Notes under the pieces: model-generated
What the model was told of the DNA's origin: nothing
Seen by the model: the letters and a program-made list of their open reading frames with translations, nothing else
The model's database searches: none
Part shown: positions 54,822 through 63,198 of the stretch, piece after piece
How the letters are laid out: each line of letters begins with the position of its first letter
Position numbering within the stretch: position 1 is the first letter of the stretch
Assembly (NCBI RefSeq): GCF_001550135.1
Contig: NZ_LRUE01000013.1
Span: 124,001-188,000, forward strand
Source: Pseudoalteromonas shioyasakiensis
GTDB lineage: Bacteria > Pseudomonadota > Gammaproteobacteria > Enterobacterales > Alteromonadaceae
DNA: 64,000 nt
Direction: 5' to 3'
Position numbers and translations under genes: made by a program

Positions 54822-56039
54822 GTGGCACTTATCGTCCAAAAATTCGGTGGCACCTCAGTTGGCTCAATAGAGCGAATTGAGGCAGTCGCCGACCTTGTTG
54901 TAAAAACCAAGCAACAAGGCCATCAAGTTGTGGTGGTACTCTCGGCTATGTCGGGAGAAACTAACCGTCTAATTAAACTCGCTAAACAAATCGATTCTCG
55001 ACCTAGTGCTCGTGAGCTTGATGTATTGCTAACCACCGGTGAGCAAGTGTCAGTCTCTCTGCTGGCAATGGCTATCATCAAACGTGGTCACTCAGCGGTA
55101 AGCTTGCTTGCTGATCAGGTCAACATTCGCACCGATAATATGTTTGGCAAAGCGCGCATTGAAGAGATTGCTGCGACTCGTCTTAAGCATGAACTTGAGC
55201 ATAACCGTATTGCCATTATAGCGGGCTTTCAGGGCCGTGATATTGAAGGCAATATCACTACGCTTGGTCGCGGTGGAACAGATACCTCTGCGGTTGAGAT
55301 TGCAGGTGCTATCAATGCCGACGAATGCCAAATTTACACTGATGTTGATGGGGTATATACCACCGACCCGCGTATTGAACCAAATGCGCGACGTATGAGC
55401 CATGTCACCTTCGAAGAAATGCTCGAAATGGCCAGCCTTGGGGCTAAGGTGCTACATATTCGTAGTGTCGAAGCCGCAGGAAAATATAATATACCGCTCA
55501 GAGTGTTATCGAGTTTTAACCCGGATCAAGGGACCTTGATCAGTTTTGAGGAGCCGGATGTGCAAGCAAACATTGTGTCGGGTATCGCCTTTAATCGTGA
55601 CGAAAGTCTGATTTACGTTAATGGCGTGCACCAAGGAACGGAAAACCTTGCAAAAATTTTGAAACTTTTTGCAGAATTCGGCATCGAAATAGATATGATT
55701 AATCAAGTTAATCATAACTTTGAAAAAATAGACTATGCTTTTACTGTGCACACGAATGATTTTGAGCAAGCGCTTGAAATTTTGACCAGTAACCAAGATG
55801 GTATCAGCGCAGAATCTATAAAAGGGATCAGCAATGTTGCCAAGGTGTCTGCAGTAGGTGTAGGGATGAAATCTCACTCTGGTGTGGCAAGTTTATTTTT
55901 TAATGCCCTTGCCGATGAAAACATCAAAGTGATGCTTGTATCGACATCAGAAATAAAGATATCAGTTTTAATTGACGAAAAGTATTTAGAACTGGCTGTA
56001 CGTGCGCTACACAAAGTTTTTTTAACTGAAAATGAATAA
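54822..56039 (+). CDS. lysC: Aspartate kinase (monofunctional, with ACT domains)
   Basis: First step of the aspartate pathway. 405 residues from GTG 54822, six bases after alaS. Kinase marks VQKFGGTSVGS at the N-terminus, TTGEQVSVSLLA, TLGRGGTDTSAVEIA, YTDVDGVYTTDPRI. C-terminal tandem ACT part (VSAVGVGMKSHSGVASLFF...VLIDEKYLELAVRALH, in pieces). Length and position between alaS and csrA fit the LysC-type enzyme of marine gammaproteobacteria. Confidence 0.94.
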   Translation: MALIVQKFGGTSVGSIERIEAVADLVVKTKQQGHQVVVVLSAMSGETNRLIKLAKQIDSRPSARELDVLLTTGEQVSVSLLAMAIIKRGHSAVSLLADQVNIRTDNMFGKARIEEIAATRLKHELEHNRIAIIAGFQGRDIEGNITTLGRGGTDTSAVEIAGAINADECQIYTDVDGVYTTDPRIEPNARRMSHVTFEEMLEMASLGAKVLHIRSVEAAGKYNIPLRVLSSFNPDQGTLISFEEPDVQANIVSGIAFNRDESLIYVNGVHQGTENLAKILKLFAEFGIEIDMINQVNHNFEKIDYAFTVHTNDFEQALEILTSNQDGISAESIKGISNVAKVSAVGVGMKSHSGVASLFFNALADENIKVMLVSTSEIKISVLIDEKYLELAVRALHKVFLTENE

Positions 56040-56132
56040 GATCTAGAGTTTTTACTTACTTTTAAGTCTATATTTCATTAGAATGTTTTTGACGCGGAAT
56101 CTTTTAATTTTTTGGAACATGGGAGCAATAGA

Positions 56133-56324
56133 ATGCTAATACTAACTCGTAGAGTAGGTGAAACCCTTATGATCGGTGACGAAGTAACAGTTACTGTTCT
56201 TGGTGTTAAAGGAAATCAAGTTCGCATTGGTGTAAATGCACCTAAAGATGTATCAGTACATCGTGAAGAAATCTACATGCGAATCCAAGCAGAGAAATCT
56301 AACCCAAATCCGGGCAACGTTTAA
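56133..56324 (+). CDS. csrA: Carbon storage regulator CsrA
   Basis: 63-residue RNA-binding dimer that controls translation by covering GGA sites. Start at ATG 56133 ([16 protein letters not shown]), seven bases after GGGAG; a longer reading from 56112 is not supported. Contains [19 protein letters not shown] with the RNA-binding R44-equivalent. Note that its own ribosome site reads GGGAGC, a possible autoregulation target. Confidence 0.96.
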   Translation: MLILTRRVGETLMIGDEVTVTVLGVKGNQVRIGVNAPKDVSVHREEIYMRIQAEKSNPNPGNV

Positions 56325-56343
56325 TCAGCGACAGATATTTTTA

Positions 56344-56369
56344 AGAGCCACTCACTGAGTGGCTCTTTT
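56344..56369. terminator. Bidirectional terminator csrA / YcxB-like gene
   Basis: AGAGCCACTCA CTGA GTGGCTCTTTT-type hairpin, overlapping the end of the convergent minus-strand gene. Confidence 0.85.
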
Positions 56370-56819
56370 ATTTAGTTCAGCTGTTATTTCATCATTTAGC
56401 GCTTGTTTAGAAATATATTGCATACCGCGCTGAGCCTTTAAAATATAACCTCGCTCAGTTTCAATGATCTCACTAATTTGTTGCCAGCTTAATTGGTAGC
56501 TTTTATGCGGGTTTTCGGCTTTAACGCCTTCATCATCAAATACGACAGTGACTTCGCTACCTGATGCACGACTCATCATTTGTCTTGCGACCCACCATGG
56601 GCGCTTGTAATAAAACGATAAGCACTCAACCACGGCAAGCATAATCATAAAGCTGCCTAAATAATGATTATCTAATTGATAAAAAGCCAACAAGCCTAAG
56701 GTTATTAATAATACCAACAACGGGTATTTGGGTTTGGCTTGAGATGAATAAGGTAAAGACTCATCAAAGCATTCGCAATAATACGGTTTATCTAATTTGT
56801 AAGTTGTACTTAATGTCAT
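56352..56819 (-). CDS. YcxB-like membrane protein
   Basis: 155 residues from ATG 56819 (a GTG at 56831 would add four). Two membrane helices (YPLLVLLITLGLLAFYQL; LGSFMIMLAVVECLSFYY), then a C-terminal YcxB-like part: VTVVFDDEGVKAENPHKSYQLSWQQISEIIETERGYIL (in pieces) and ISKQAL. Function unknown. Convergent with csrA. Confidence 0.72.
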   Translation of the reverse strand: MTLSTTYKLDKPYYCECFDESLPYSSQAKPKYPLLVLLITLGLLAFYQLDNHYLGSFMIMLAVVECLSFYYKRPWWVARQMMSRASGSEVTVVFDDEGVKAENPHKSYQLSWQQISEIIETERGYILKAQRGMQYISKQALNDEITAELNKRATQ

Positions 56820-56943
56820 TCGTAGGCTCACTTAATTTGCTGGCGGCAGTTTAACATTGATAGAAAAAATCTTCTGTAGTTGGTTTTCATTTAGTTGTCA
56901 TTGTGAGAGCTTAAGATATGCGTATTTTAAAGGTGTAAGTTGT

Positions 56944-57867
56944 ATGTTTGTTAGTTCAATGTCATTAGCACTTGCAATGACCACAAATACTTTTTTAGTT
57001 ATGGGCGATATGCCATACACCCCGATTGATGAAATCAATCTCGGCAAAGATGGAAAAATTGCCAAGGCAATCGCAGCAACACCTCATGGCTTTTTAATGC
57101 ATCTTGGTGATATGAAATCAGGAGCGTTTGCTTGCACGAATAAGCTTTTGCAAACTAATAAAGCGTTATTGACGTCGTTGACCCCGCAGCCTTTTATTTA
57201 CACCCCAGGTGATAATGAATGGACCGATTGCGACCGAGAAAAACTATCGGTGCGTTTTGATGAGCTTGAACGGCTAAGCTTTGTTAAAGGCTTGATGTTT
57301 GACGATGCTTATACAAAAAAAACACAACAACTTCAGGGTTATGCAACCCAAGCTGAAATGCTAGAAAATGCTCGCTGGCAGTTTGATGGCATTGAGTTTC
57401 GCACTTTGCATATACCGGGCACTTTTAATGGTCGCTCACAAATTTTAAAAAGTGATAAAAACGCGGCACTAGATGCCGCCGACAAACGTGATAAGTACAA
57501 CTTAACTTGGTTGAAACAAGCACTTGTTCAGCAAGATGCTAAGGCCTATGTATTTGGTTTTCAGGCTGATATTTACCACCCGACCAGTAAACCCGCTTGC
57601 AGCGAGTCACAACGTTCTAATTGTGATGCATTTAGAGTGTACCGTGATGCTATCAGCGACTTCGCAAAGCACACCAATAAGCCTGTACTTGTAATGCATG
57701 GCGATACCGGCCCATATTGCCAGCAGCAGTTAGCGAGCAACTTAACGCGTTTAAATGTCCCCGGTGATTTTGCCGTTAGCGATGTAGCTAAGGTGAGTTT
57801 TATTGACGGCCAGTGGCATATAGCGAGTGTAACGACAAACGAGCCCCTCACAACGGGTTGTAAATGA
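56944..57867 (+). CDS. Metallophosphoesterase-like exported protein
   Basis: 307 residues. Start ATG 56944 follows AAAGGTG; the frame is open from 56857 but that part is not protein-like. Short hydrophobic N-terminus, then FLVMGDMPYTPID, GFLMHLGDMKSG, YTPGDNEWTDC (an NE/DN-type metal block) and VLVMHGDTGPYC. These GD, GDx, GDNE and xHGD blocks follow the calcineurin-like order, with GDMP replacing the usual DxH. Substrate unknown. Confidence 0.72.
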   Translation: MFVSSMSLALAMTTNTFLVMGDMPYTPIDEINLGKDGKIAKAIAATPHGFLMHLGDMKSGAFACTNKLLQTNKALLTSLTPQPFIYTPGDNEWTDCDREKLSVRFDELERLSFVKGLMFDDAYTKKTQQLQGYATQAEMLENARWQFDGIEFRTLHIPGTFNGRSQILKSDKNAALDAADKRDKYNLTWLKQALVQQDAKAYVFGFQADIYHPTSKPACSESQRSNCDAFRVYRDAISDFAKHTNKPVLVMHGDTGPYCQQQLASNLTRLNVPGDFAVSDVAKVSFIDGQWHIASVTTNEPLTTGCK

Positions 57868-57879
57868 AAGCTTAAAGTT

Positions 57880-58590
57880 AGCGAGTTTCTAGATAAAGAA
57901 GCTATCAGCTTTCAGCCGTCAGCTATCAGATTAAAACAAAAGAGCTCGTAGGTTGGGTAGAGCGGAGCGAAACCCAACAAGTTAGCGAGTTTCTAGGGGA
58001 AAGAGTAAAGTTATCGAGTTTGAGGCTCACGTAGGCGTGAAATTTATTTTGCGCGATGTTTCTTAAATCTACGTGTAAGTCGTAGGTCGGGCTTTAGCCC
58101 GTCAATGTTAGCGGTTATGTGTCGCCATAAATGACGACCTACATGATGTAGGGTAGAGCGGAGCGACACCCAACAAATTAATGAGTTTCTAGGGGGAAAG
58201 AGTAAAGTTGCGAGCCTAAGGTAGCTGCGGGTTTATCCCTCGTAGGCGTGAAATTTATTTCGCGCGGTTCTCTGAATTAATGCGGCTGTAGGTCGGGCTT
58301 TAGCCCGTCAATGTTAGCGGTTATGTGTCGCCATAAATGGCGACCTACATGATGTAGGGTAGAGCGGAGCGACACCCAACAAGTTAGCGGGTTTCTAGGG
58401 GAAAGAGTAAAGTTAGCAAGCTGCTTGACACAAGCTGCAGGCAGCCTAGAGTCGCTAACTCGCTAACTCGCTAACTCGCTAACTCGCTAACTCGCTAACT
58501 CGCTAACTCGCTAACTCGCTAACTCGCTAACTCGCTAACTCGCTAACTCGCTAACTCGCTAACTCGCTAACTCGCTAACTCGCTAACTTA
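57880..58590. repeat. REP-like repeat island D
   Basis: Fills most of the 773-base gap. Hairpins GTAGGTTGGGTAGAGCGGAG...CCCAAC (57948-57978), GTAGGCGTGAAATTTATTT...GCGCG (58031 and 58240), GTAGGTCGGGCTTTAGCCCG with TCGCCATAAATG(A/G)CGACCTAC (from 58082 and from 58288, a 206-base tandem duplication), and 17 perfect copies of CGCTAACT at 58453-58588. No gene seen. Confidence 0.9.
58453..58588. repeat. 17 perfect tandem copies of CGCTAACT
   Basis: 136 bases, no interruption, phase checked at 58501 and 58581. The same octamer occurs in islands B and C. Confidence 0.97.
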
Positions 58591-58598
58591 CATACACA

Positions 58599-58622
58599 AA
58601 AAAGCGGCACTTGGCCGCTTTT
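58599..58622 (-). terminator. Terminator of the small acidic lipoprotein gene
   Basis: GCGGC ACTTG GCCGC flanked by A/T-runs, 18 bases past the stop on the minus strand. Confidence 0.78.
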
Positions 58623-58640
58623 CTTAAGTAAGGTGTGTTA

Positions 58641-58832
58641 TTAGCAGTTAGTTTCTTCTGCGTTAACACCTTCTTTTACTTCTTCACATGCATCTTCAAC
58701 TGCATTTTGTGTATCAGTAATTGCTTCATCAATACGCTCACCTGCGTCTTCAGCAGAGTTGTCTTCACAACCCATGATGAATAAACCTGAAAATAGGGCG
58801 ATAGTAGCGGCTTTTAAAGTTGAATTTTTCAT
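58641..58832 (-). CDS. Small acidic lipoprotein
   Basis: 63 residues. Signal with IMGC lipobox (C22), then a 41-residue acidic helical tail (EDAGERIDEAITDTQNAVEDACEEVKEG in pieces) with two further cysteines. Entericidin-like in size and build but acidic. Strong site: CAAGGAATTTCAT before ATG. Followed upstream on the same strand by a DUF1328 gene; both may be stress-induced small envelope proteins (inference). Confidence 0.75.
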   Translation of the reverse strand: MKNSTLKAATIALFSGLFIMGCEDNSAEDAGERIDEAITDTQNAVEDACEEVKEGVNAEETNC

Positions 58833-58883
58833 AATGAAATTCCTTGTAAATTTAAAATAAAGTAAGTGGTTATCTGCTTTTAA

Positions 58884-59057
58884 CTACTTAGGGACACTGC
58901 CTCTAAGTGCTCCTGATACCAGCGAAATAACTAGTAATACTAAAAATATAAAAAAGATAATCTTAGCGATGCCTGCAGCGGCTCCTGCGATACCGCCAAA
59001 ACCTAACACTGCTGCGATTAACGCGATAACTAAAAAAGTAATTGTCCAGCGTAACAT
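58884..59057 (-). CDS. DUF1328 small membrane protein (YtjA-like)
   Basis: 57 residues, [19 protein letters not shown] then [19 protein letters not shown] and [19 protein letters not shown]. Two membrane helices with the [12 protein letters not shown] link that defines DUF1328/UPF0391. AAGGAG lies seven bases before ATG. Small enough to be missed by length-limited gene callers. In E. coli ytjA is linked with stress response; role unknown. Confidence 0.88.
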   Translation of the reverse strand: MLRWTITFLVIALIAAVLGFGGIAGAAAGIAKIIFFIFLVLLVISLVSGALRGSVPK

Positions 59058-59273
59058 AGTGGTCTCCTTGGCTATTTAAATTTTCTTAAGTTCGATGTAA
59101 CTGAAGCGAGTTCTGTGCCAGAAGTTTTATTTTATATATTTCAATGGGTTGTGTGTTTTTGTCGTTCTTTATAGGGTTCATCATTTGGTAACTTTTACGA
59201 GTAAGCATGTAACTTATTCATAGTGATATTTTTTCATATTGAGATGAATGAGGAAAAAGAGAATTGCTGTGGT

Positions 59274-59290
59274 TATTGGTAAGACCAATT
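59274..59290. promoter_or_regulatory. PdhR-like operator, distal
   Basis: TATTGGTAAGACCAATT: ATTGGT/ACCAAT arms around AAG, matching AATTGGTnnnACCAATT known for E. coli PdhR (FadR subfamily of GntR) at 16 of 17 positions. Confidence 0.65.
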
Positions 59291-59477
59291 TAACTTTATT
59301 TTAAGTGGATAGCTCTAACGCCTTGTTGTGCGTGGTTTTTAGGCTTTTTACTACGGTTGGTTAATAGCTGAACATATAACGTCTGGCTATATTGACTATT
59401 TATATCATCTATAACGGGGCTTTAAATGCGCTAATAGTAGGGTGTTAATTATATGTGCGTCATGTTATTTTAAATTT

Positions 59478-59494
59478 AATTGGTTTTACCAATT
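59478..59494. promoter_or_regulatory. PdhR-like operator, proximal
   Basis: AATTGGTTTTACCAATT: perfect 7-base arms around TTT, 98 bases before the oadG start. Confidence 0.7.
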
Positions 59495-59591
59495 TACAAT
59501 GGTGCTATACAAATGAATTTTGTTTGTTATTATTGGTGCATAATTATTTAACAAAAATAACTTTTTATTTTAAGTAAGCGAGGGGAGTCGT

Positions 59592-59840
59592 ATGGATATA
59601 GGTGGATTACTCACCACTGCGGCCAGTTTGATGGTGACAGGCATGGTAGGCGTGTTTGTTTTTCTGACTATTTTGATTTCAGCAGTCACTTTAATGTCAA
59701 AGGTAGTGGGTCGATTTGATGATCCTGCAACTGTAGAACCTACGCGTACAGCAAAAATTCAACCTCAACAGGGTGTGCCACAGGCACATATTGCAGCAAT
59801 CAGCGCTGCAATTGCTCAATTTCGAAATAAACAAAAATAA
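59592..59840 (+). CDS. oadG: Oxaloacetate decarboxylase, gamma chain
   Basis: 82 residues. One membrane helix (MVTGMVGVFVFLTILISAVTLMSKVV) and a Pro/Gln-rich tail (about 45-65) linking to the alpha chain. Assembles the complex and binds zinc in known members. GGGGAG site before ATG; oadA follows after 15 bases. Confidence 0.9.
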   Translation: MDIGGLLTTAASLMVTGMVGVFVFLTILISAVTLMSKVVGRFDDPATVEPTRTAKIQPQQGVPQAHIAAISAAIAQFRNKQK

Positions 59841-59855
59841 CGGGGCAGCTTAAAC

Positions 59856-61628
59856 ATGGCTAAATTAAAATTAACCGAATTAGTATTGCGTGACGCACAC
59901 CAGTCTCTTTTGGCAACGCGTATGCGCTTAGACGACATGCTACCCATGGCAGAAAAACTCGATAATGCGGGTTATTGGTCAATTGAATCATGGGGTGGTG
60001 CGACGTTTGACTCGTGTATCCGTTATTTAGGTGAAGATCCTTGGCAACGTATTCGCGAGCTAAAAGCGGCAATGCCAAACACTAAGCAACAAATGCTACT
60101 TCGTGGACAAAATCTTCTAGGTTACCGTCATTATGCTGATGATGTAGTCGAAAAGTTTGTTGAGCGTGCCCACAAAAACGGTGTTGATGTATTCCGTATT
60201 TTTGATGCGATGAACGATGTACGTAACCTTGAAACTGCCATTAAAGCCGCAGTTAAAGTAGGTGCTCATGCCCAAGGTACTATTTCGTACACAGTAAGCC
60301 CAGTCCATACGCTTGATATGTGGCTTGAGCTGGCAAAACAACTAGAAGATCTTGGCTGTCATTCAATTTGTATTAAAGATATGGCGGGTTTATTAAAGCC
60401 ATATGATTGCGAGCAGTTGATCAAAGGCTTAAAAGAAACTGTATCTATTCCTATCGCAATGCAATGCCACGCGACGACAGGTTTAAGTACTGCAACTTAC
60501 CAAAAAGCAATCGATGCGGGTATCGATATGCTTGATACGGCTATTTCGTCAATGAGTATGACCTACGGTCATAGTGCCACAGAAACTATTGTTTCAATTG
60601 TAGAAGGCACTGAGCGTGACACCGGCCTTAATTTAAATGAGTTAGAAGAAATTGCCGCTTATTTCCGTGATGTACGTAAGAAATACGCTGCATTTGAAGG
60701 CAGCCTTAAAGGTGTTGATGGTCGTATCTTATTAGCCCAAGTACCTGGCGGTATGTTAACTAACATGGAAAATCAGCTTAAAGAGCAAGGTGCTGCTGAT
60801 AAGCTTGATCAAGTATTACTTGAGATCCCGCGTGTACGTGAAGACTTAGGTTACATTCCTTTAGTTACACCAACGTCGCAAATTGTAGGTACTCAAGCGG
60901 TACTCAATGTACTGACTGGCGAGCGTTATAAAACCATCACTAAAGAAACTGCGGGTGTACTTAAAGGTGAGTATGGTGCAACACCGGCGCCAATGAATAA
61001 AGAGCTACAAGAGCGTGTACTAGAGGGCGCTGAAGCAATTACGTGCCGTCCTGCTGATAAGCTTGAACCTGAACTTGAGAAGCTTGAAGCAGAGTTATTA
61101 AGTGAAGCTAAAGAGCAAGGTTTAGAGCTTGCTGATGACGTGATTGATGATGTGCTTACTTACGCATTATTCCCTCAAATCGGCCTTAAGTTTATTAAAA
61201 ACCGTAACAACCCTGATGCGTTTGAAGCAATTCCAACGGGTGAAGTCGCTAAGTCAGAAACTAAGCCAGCCTCTACAAGCCCTGCAAAAGCAGAGCAATA
61301 CAGCGTTAAAGTTGATGGCAAAGTTTACGATGTAGTTGTAGCGCAAGGTGGTGAGCTCAAAGAGGTAACCCTAAAAGACAGTGAGTTAATTCCTCAGTCA
61401 GCTTCAGCGTCTGTTAGCGAAACCTTAAACGCGCCGTTAGCAGGCAATATTTTCAAAGTGAAGGTAAAAGCTGGCCAAACAGTAAACGAAGGTGATGTGG
61501 TTATCATTATGGAAGCGATGAAAATGGAAACAGAAGTTCGCGCTGCACACTCAGGCACAATAGCTGAAGTATTAGTAGCAGAAGGCGACTCTGTTGCCAC
61601 TGGCGATGCGCTAATCGCACTGGCATAG
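59856..61628 (+). CDS. oadA: Oxaloacetate decarboxylase, alpha chain (biotin-containing)
   Basis: 590 residues. Carboxyltransferase TIM barrel starting [14 protein letters not shown] (metal D and CO2 pocket), [33 protein letters not shown]-terminal biotinyl domain with acceptor Lys in EAMKMETE, preceded by an Ala/Pro-rich linker (about 475-495). Transfers the carboxyl group of oxaloacetate to biotin, giving pyruvate. Confidence 0.96.
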   Translation: MAKLKLTELVLRDAHQSLLATRMRLDDMLPMAEKLDNAGYWSIESWGGATFDSCIRYLGEDPWQRIRELKAAMPNTKQQMLLRGQNLLGYRHYADDVVEKFVERAHKNGVDVFRIFDAMNDVRNLETAIKAAVKVGAHAQGTISYTVSPVHTLDMWLELAKQLEDLGCHSICIKDMAGLLKPYDCEQLIKGLKETVSIPIAMQCHATTGLSTATYQKAIDAGIDMLDTAISSMSMTYGHSATETIVSIVEGTERDTGLNLNELEEIAAYFRDVRKKYAAFEGSLKGVDGRILLAQVPGGMLTNMENQLKEQGAADKLDQVLLEIPRVREDLGYIPLVTPTSQIVGTQAVLNVLTGERYKTITKETAGVLKGEYGATPAPMNKELQERVLEGAEAITCRPADKLEPELEKLEAELLSEAKEQGLELADDVIDDVLTYALFPQIGLKFIKNRNNPDAFEAIPTGEVAKSETKPASTSPAKAEQYSVKVDGKVYDVVVAQGGELKEVTLKDSELIPQSASASVSETLNAPLAGNIFKVKVKAGQTVNEGDVVIIMEAMKMETEVRAAHSGTIAEVLVAEGDSVATGDALIALA

Positions 61629-61638
61629 GAGACAGAGG

Positions 61639-62769
61639 ATGGATGGTGTTTTAAACCTCTGGCATGCCACGGGTATTGCTAACTTTACTTTTCCGGCATT
61701 GATCATGATTGCGGTTGGTTGCTTGTTACTCTATTTAGCAATCTCCCGTAACTTTGAGCCACTGTTGTTATTACCTATCGGCTTTGGGGCTATTTTAACT
61801 AATATCCCAGTTGCTGGGTTATCTGAGCCGGGTGGTCTTTTATATTACGTGTACCATATCGGGATTGACTCTGGGGTATTCCCACTTTTGATCTTTATGG
61901 GCGTTGGGGCGCTTACAGACTTTAGTGCCCTGATAGCAAATCCGCGTATGTTGCTGTTGGGCGCGGCTGCGCAGTTTGGTATTTTTGCTACTTTATTTGG
62001 TGCAATTCTACTTAACTTTATTCCTGGCTTTGAATTTTCGCTACAGGATGCATCGGCCATCGCCATTATTGGTGGGGCAGATGGTCCAACAGCTATTTTC
62101 TTAGCATCTAAGTTGGCACCTGATTTACTTGGTGCAATCGCAGTAGCGGCTTATTCATACATGGCACTTGTGCCAATTATTCAGCCGCCAATTATGCGCG
62201 CACTAACAACGCAAGAAGAGCGCGAAATTCAAATGCCGCAACTTCGTACAGTATCGAAAAAAGAGAAAATTGTTTTTCCATTAATGGTGCTTAGTTTAAC
62301 TATCTTGTTTTTACCTGCGGCAACACCGCTGGTAGGTATGTTCTGCTTAGGTAACTTGATGCGTGAATCGGGCGTGGTTGATCGTTTAAGCAATAGTGCA
62401 CAAAACGAAATCATCAACATTACCACCATTTTCTTAGGCTTAGCGGTAGGCTCAAAGCTTGCAGCCGATAAGTTCTTAACCGTAGAAACAATCGGTATTT
62501 TGGTGTTAGGTGCTTTAGCCTTTGCAATCGGTACAGCTTCAGGGGTGTTTATGGCAAAAGGTCTTAATAAGATCTCTAAATCGCCAATCAACCCATTAGT
62601 AGGCGCAGCCGGTGTGTCAGCGGTACCAATGGCAGCACGTGTGGTTAATAAGGTAGGCCTTGAGAGCAACCCGCATAACTTCTTGTTAATGCATGCCATG
62701 GGACCAAACGTAGCAGGGGTATTAGGAAGTGCCGTTGCAGCAGGTATTTTGTTAGCGATTGTTGGCTAA
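61639..62769 (+). CDS. oadB: Oxaloacetate decarboxylase, beta chain (Na+ pump)
   Basis: 376 residues, about nine to eleven membrane helices. Decarboxylates carboxybiotin and exports Na+. Conserved [24 protein letters not shown] (Na+-binding Asp), and [15 protein letters not shown]. Third gene of the operon, 10 bases after oadA. Confidence 0.96.
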   Translation: MDGVLNLWHATGIANFTFPALIMIAVGCLLLYLAISRNFEPLLLLPIGFGAILTNIPVAGLSEPGGLLYYVYHIGIDSGVFPLLIFMGVGALTDFSALIANPRMLLLGAAAQFGIFATLFGAILLNFIPGFEFSLQDASAIAIIGGADGPTAIFLASKLAPDLLGAIAVAAYSYMALVPIIQPPIMRALTTQEEREIQMPQLRTVSKKEKIVFPLMVLSLTILFLPAATPLVGMFCLGNLMRESGVVDRLSNSAQNEIINITTIFLGLAVGSKLAADKFLTVETIGILVLGALAFAIGTASGVFMAKGLNKISKSPINPLVGAAGVSAVPMAARVVNKVGLESNPHNFLLMHAMGPNVAGVLGSAVAAGILLAIVG

Positions 62770-62803
62770 CAACACGATTAAGTCGATTTACTTCCAACCG
62801 ACT

Positions 62804-62832
62804 GGCGCAGTAATTTTACTGCGCTTTTTTTT
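62804..62832 (+). terminator. oad operon terminator
   Basis: GCGCAGTAA TT TTACTGCGC followed by a T-run. Confidence 0.9.
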
Positions 62833-62896
62833 GCCTATAGACTAGGGTCACCCTAAAGAAATTGTAGTTAAATGATAGTTGTGTAAGGAAGCCACC

Positions 62897-63073
62897 ATGA
62901 ATATCTTTATTATCTTACTATGCCTTTTTGTTGCTTTGGTTATTCTAATACCGCTACTTGAAAAGTATCAGTCTAAAATGGGGCTTGATGGCGCGACAAA
63001 GTATGCAAAGTACATTTGGCCACTGGTGATGATTTCGCTAATTATTCAACTTATCTATGTTCTTTTAAGGTAA
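62897..63073 (+). CDS. Small membrane protein
   Basis: 58 residues from ATG 62897, set by AAGGAA; a TTG at 62879 is less likely. Two hydrophobic segments (IFIILLCLFVALVILIPLL; IWPLVMISLIIQLIYVLL) joined by a charged loop (EKYQSKMGLDGATKYAKY). No family recognised. Confidence 0.7.
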   Translation: MNIFIILLCLFVALVILIPLLEKYQSKMGLDGATKYAKYIWPLVMISLIIQLIYVLLR

Positions 63074-63152
63074 TAATTGTATTAACCCGCAGTGCCTTCA
63101 GTACTCGTTTTAGTAAAGTCTATAATAGTTTTAGCCGGATTTATTCTAGGCA

Positions 63153-63184
63153 CAAAAAAGCCGCTTCAAGTTGAAGCGGCTTTT
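63153..63184 (-). terminator. Terminator of the M23 peptidase gene
   Basis: AAAAGCCGCTTCAA GT TTGAAGCGGCTTTT with A/T-runs both sides; usable in both directions. Confidence 0.85.
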
Positions 63185-63198
63185 ACATGTTTACCTAA

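Larger units (their letters stand above)
59058..59591. other. Long intergenic region upstream of oadG
   Basis: 534 AT-rich bases without a credible ORF. Holds two PdhR-like palindromes (59274-59290 and 59478-59494). A TATACA hexamer at 59506-59511 with TTTTAC 16 bases before it could be the oad promoter, which the second palindrome would cover. Confidence 0.5.
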
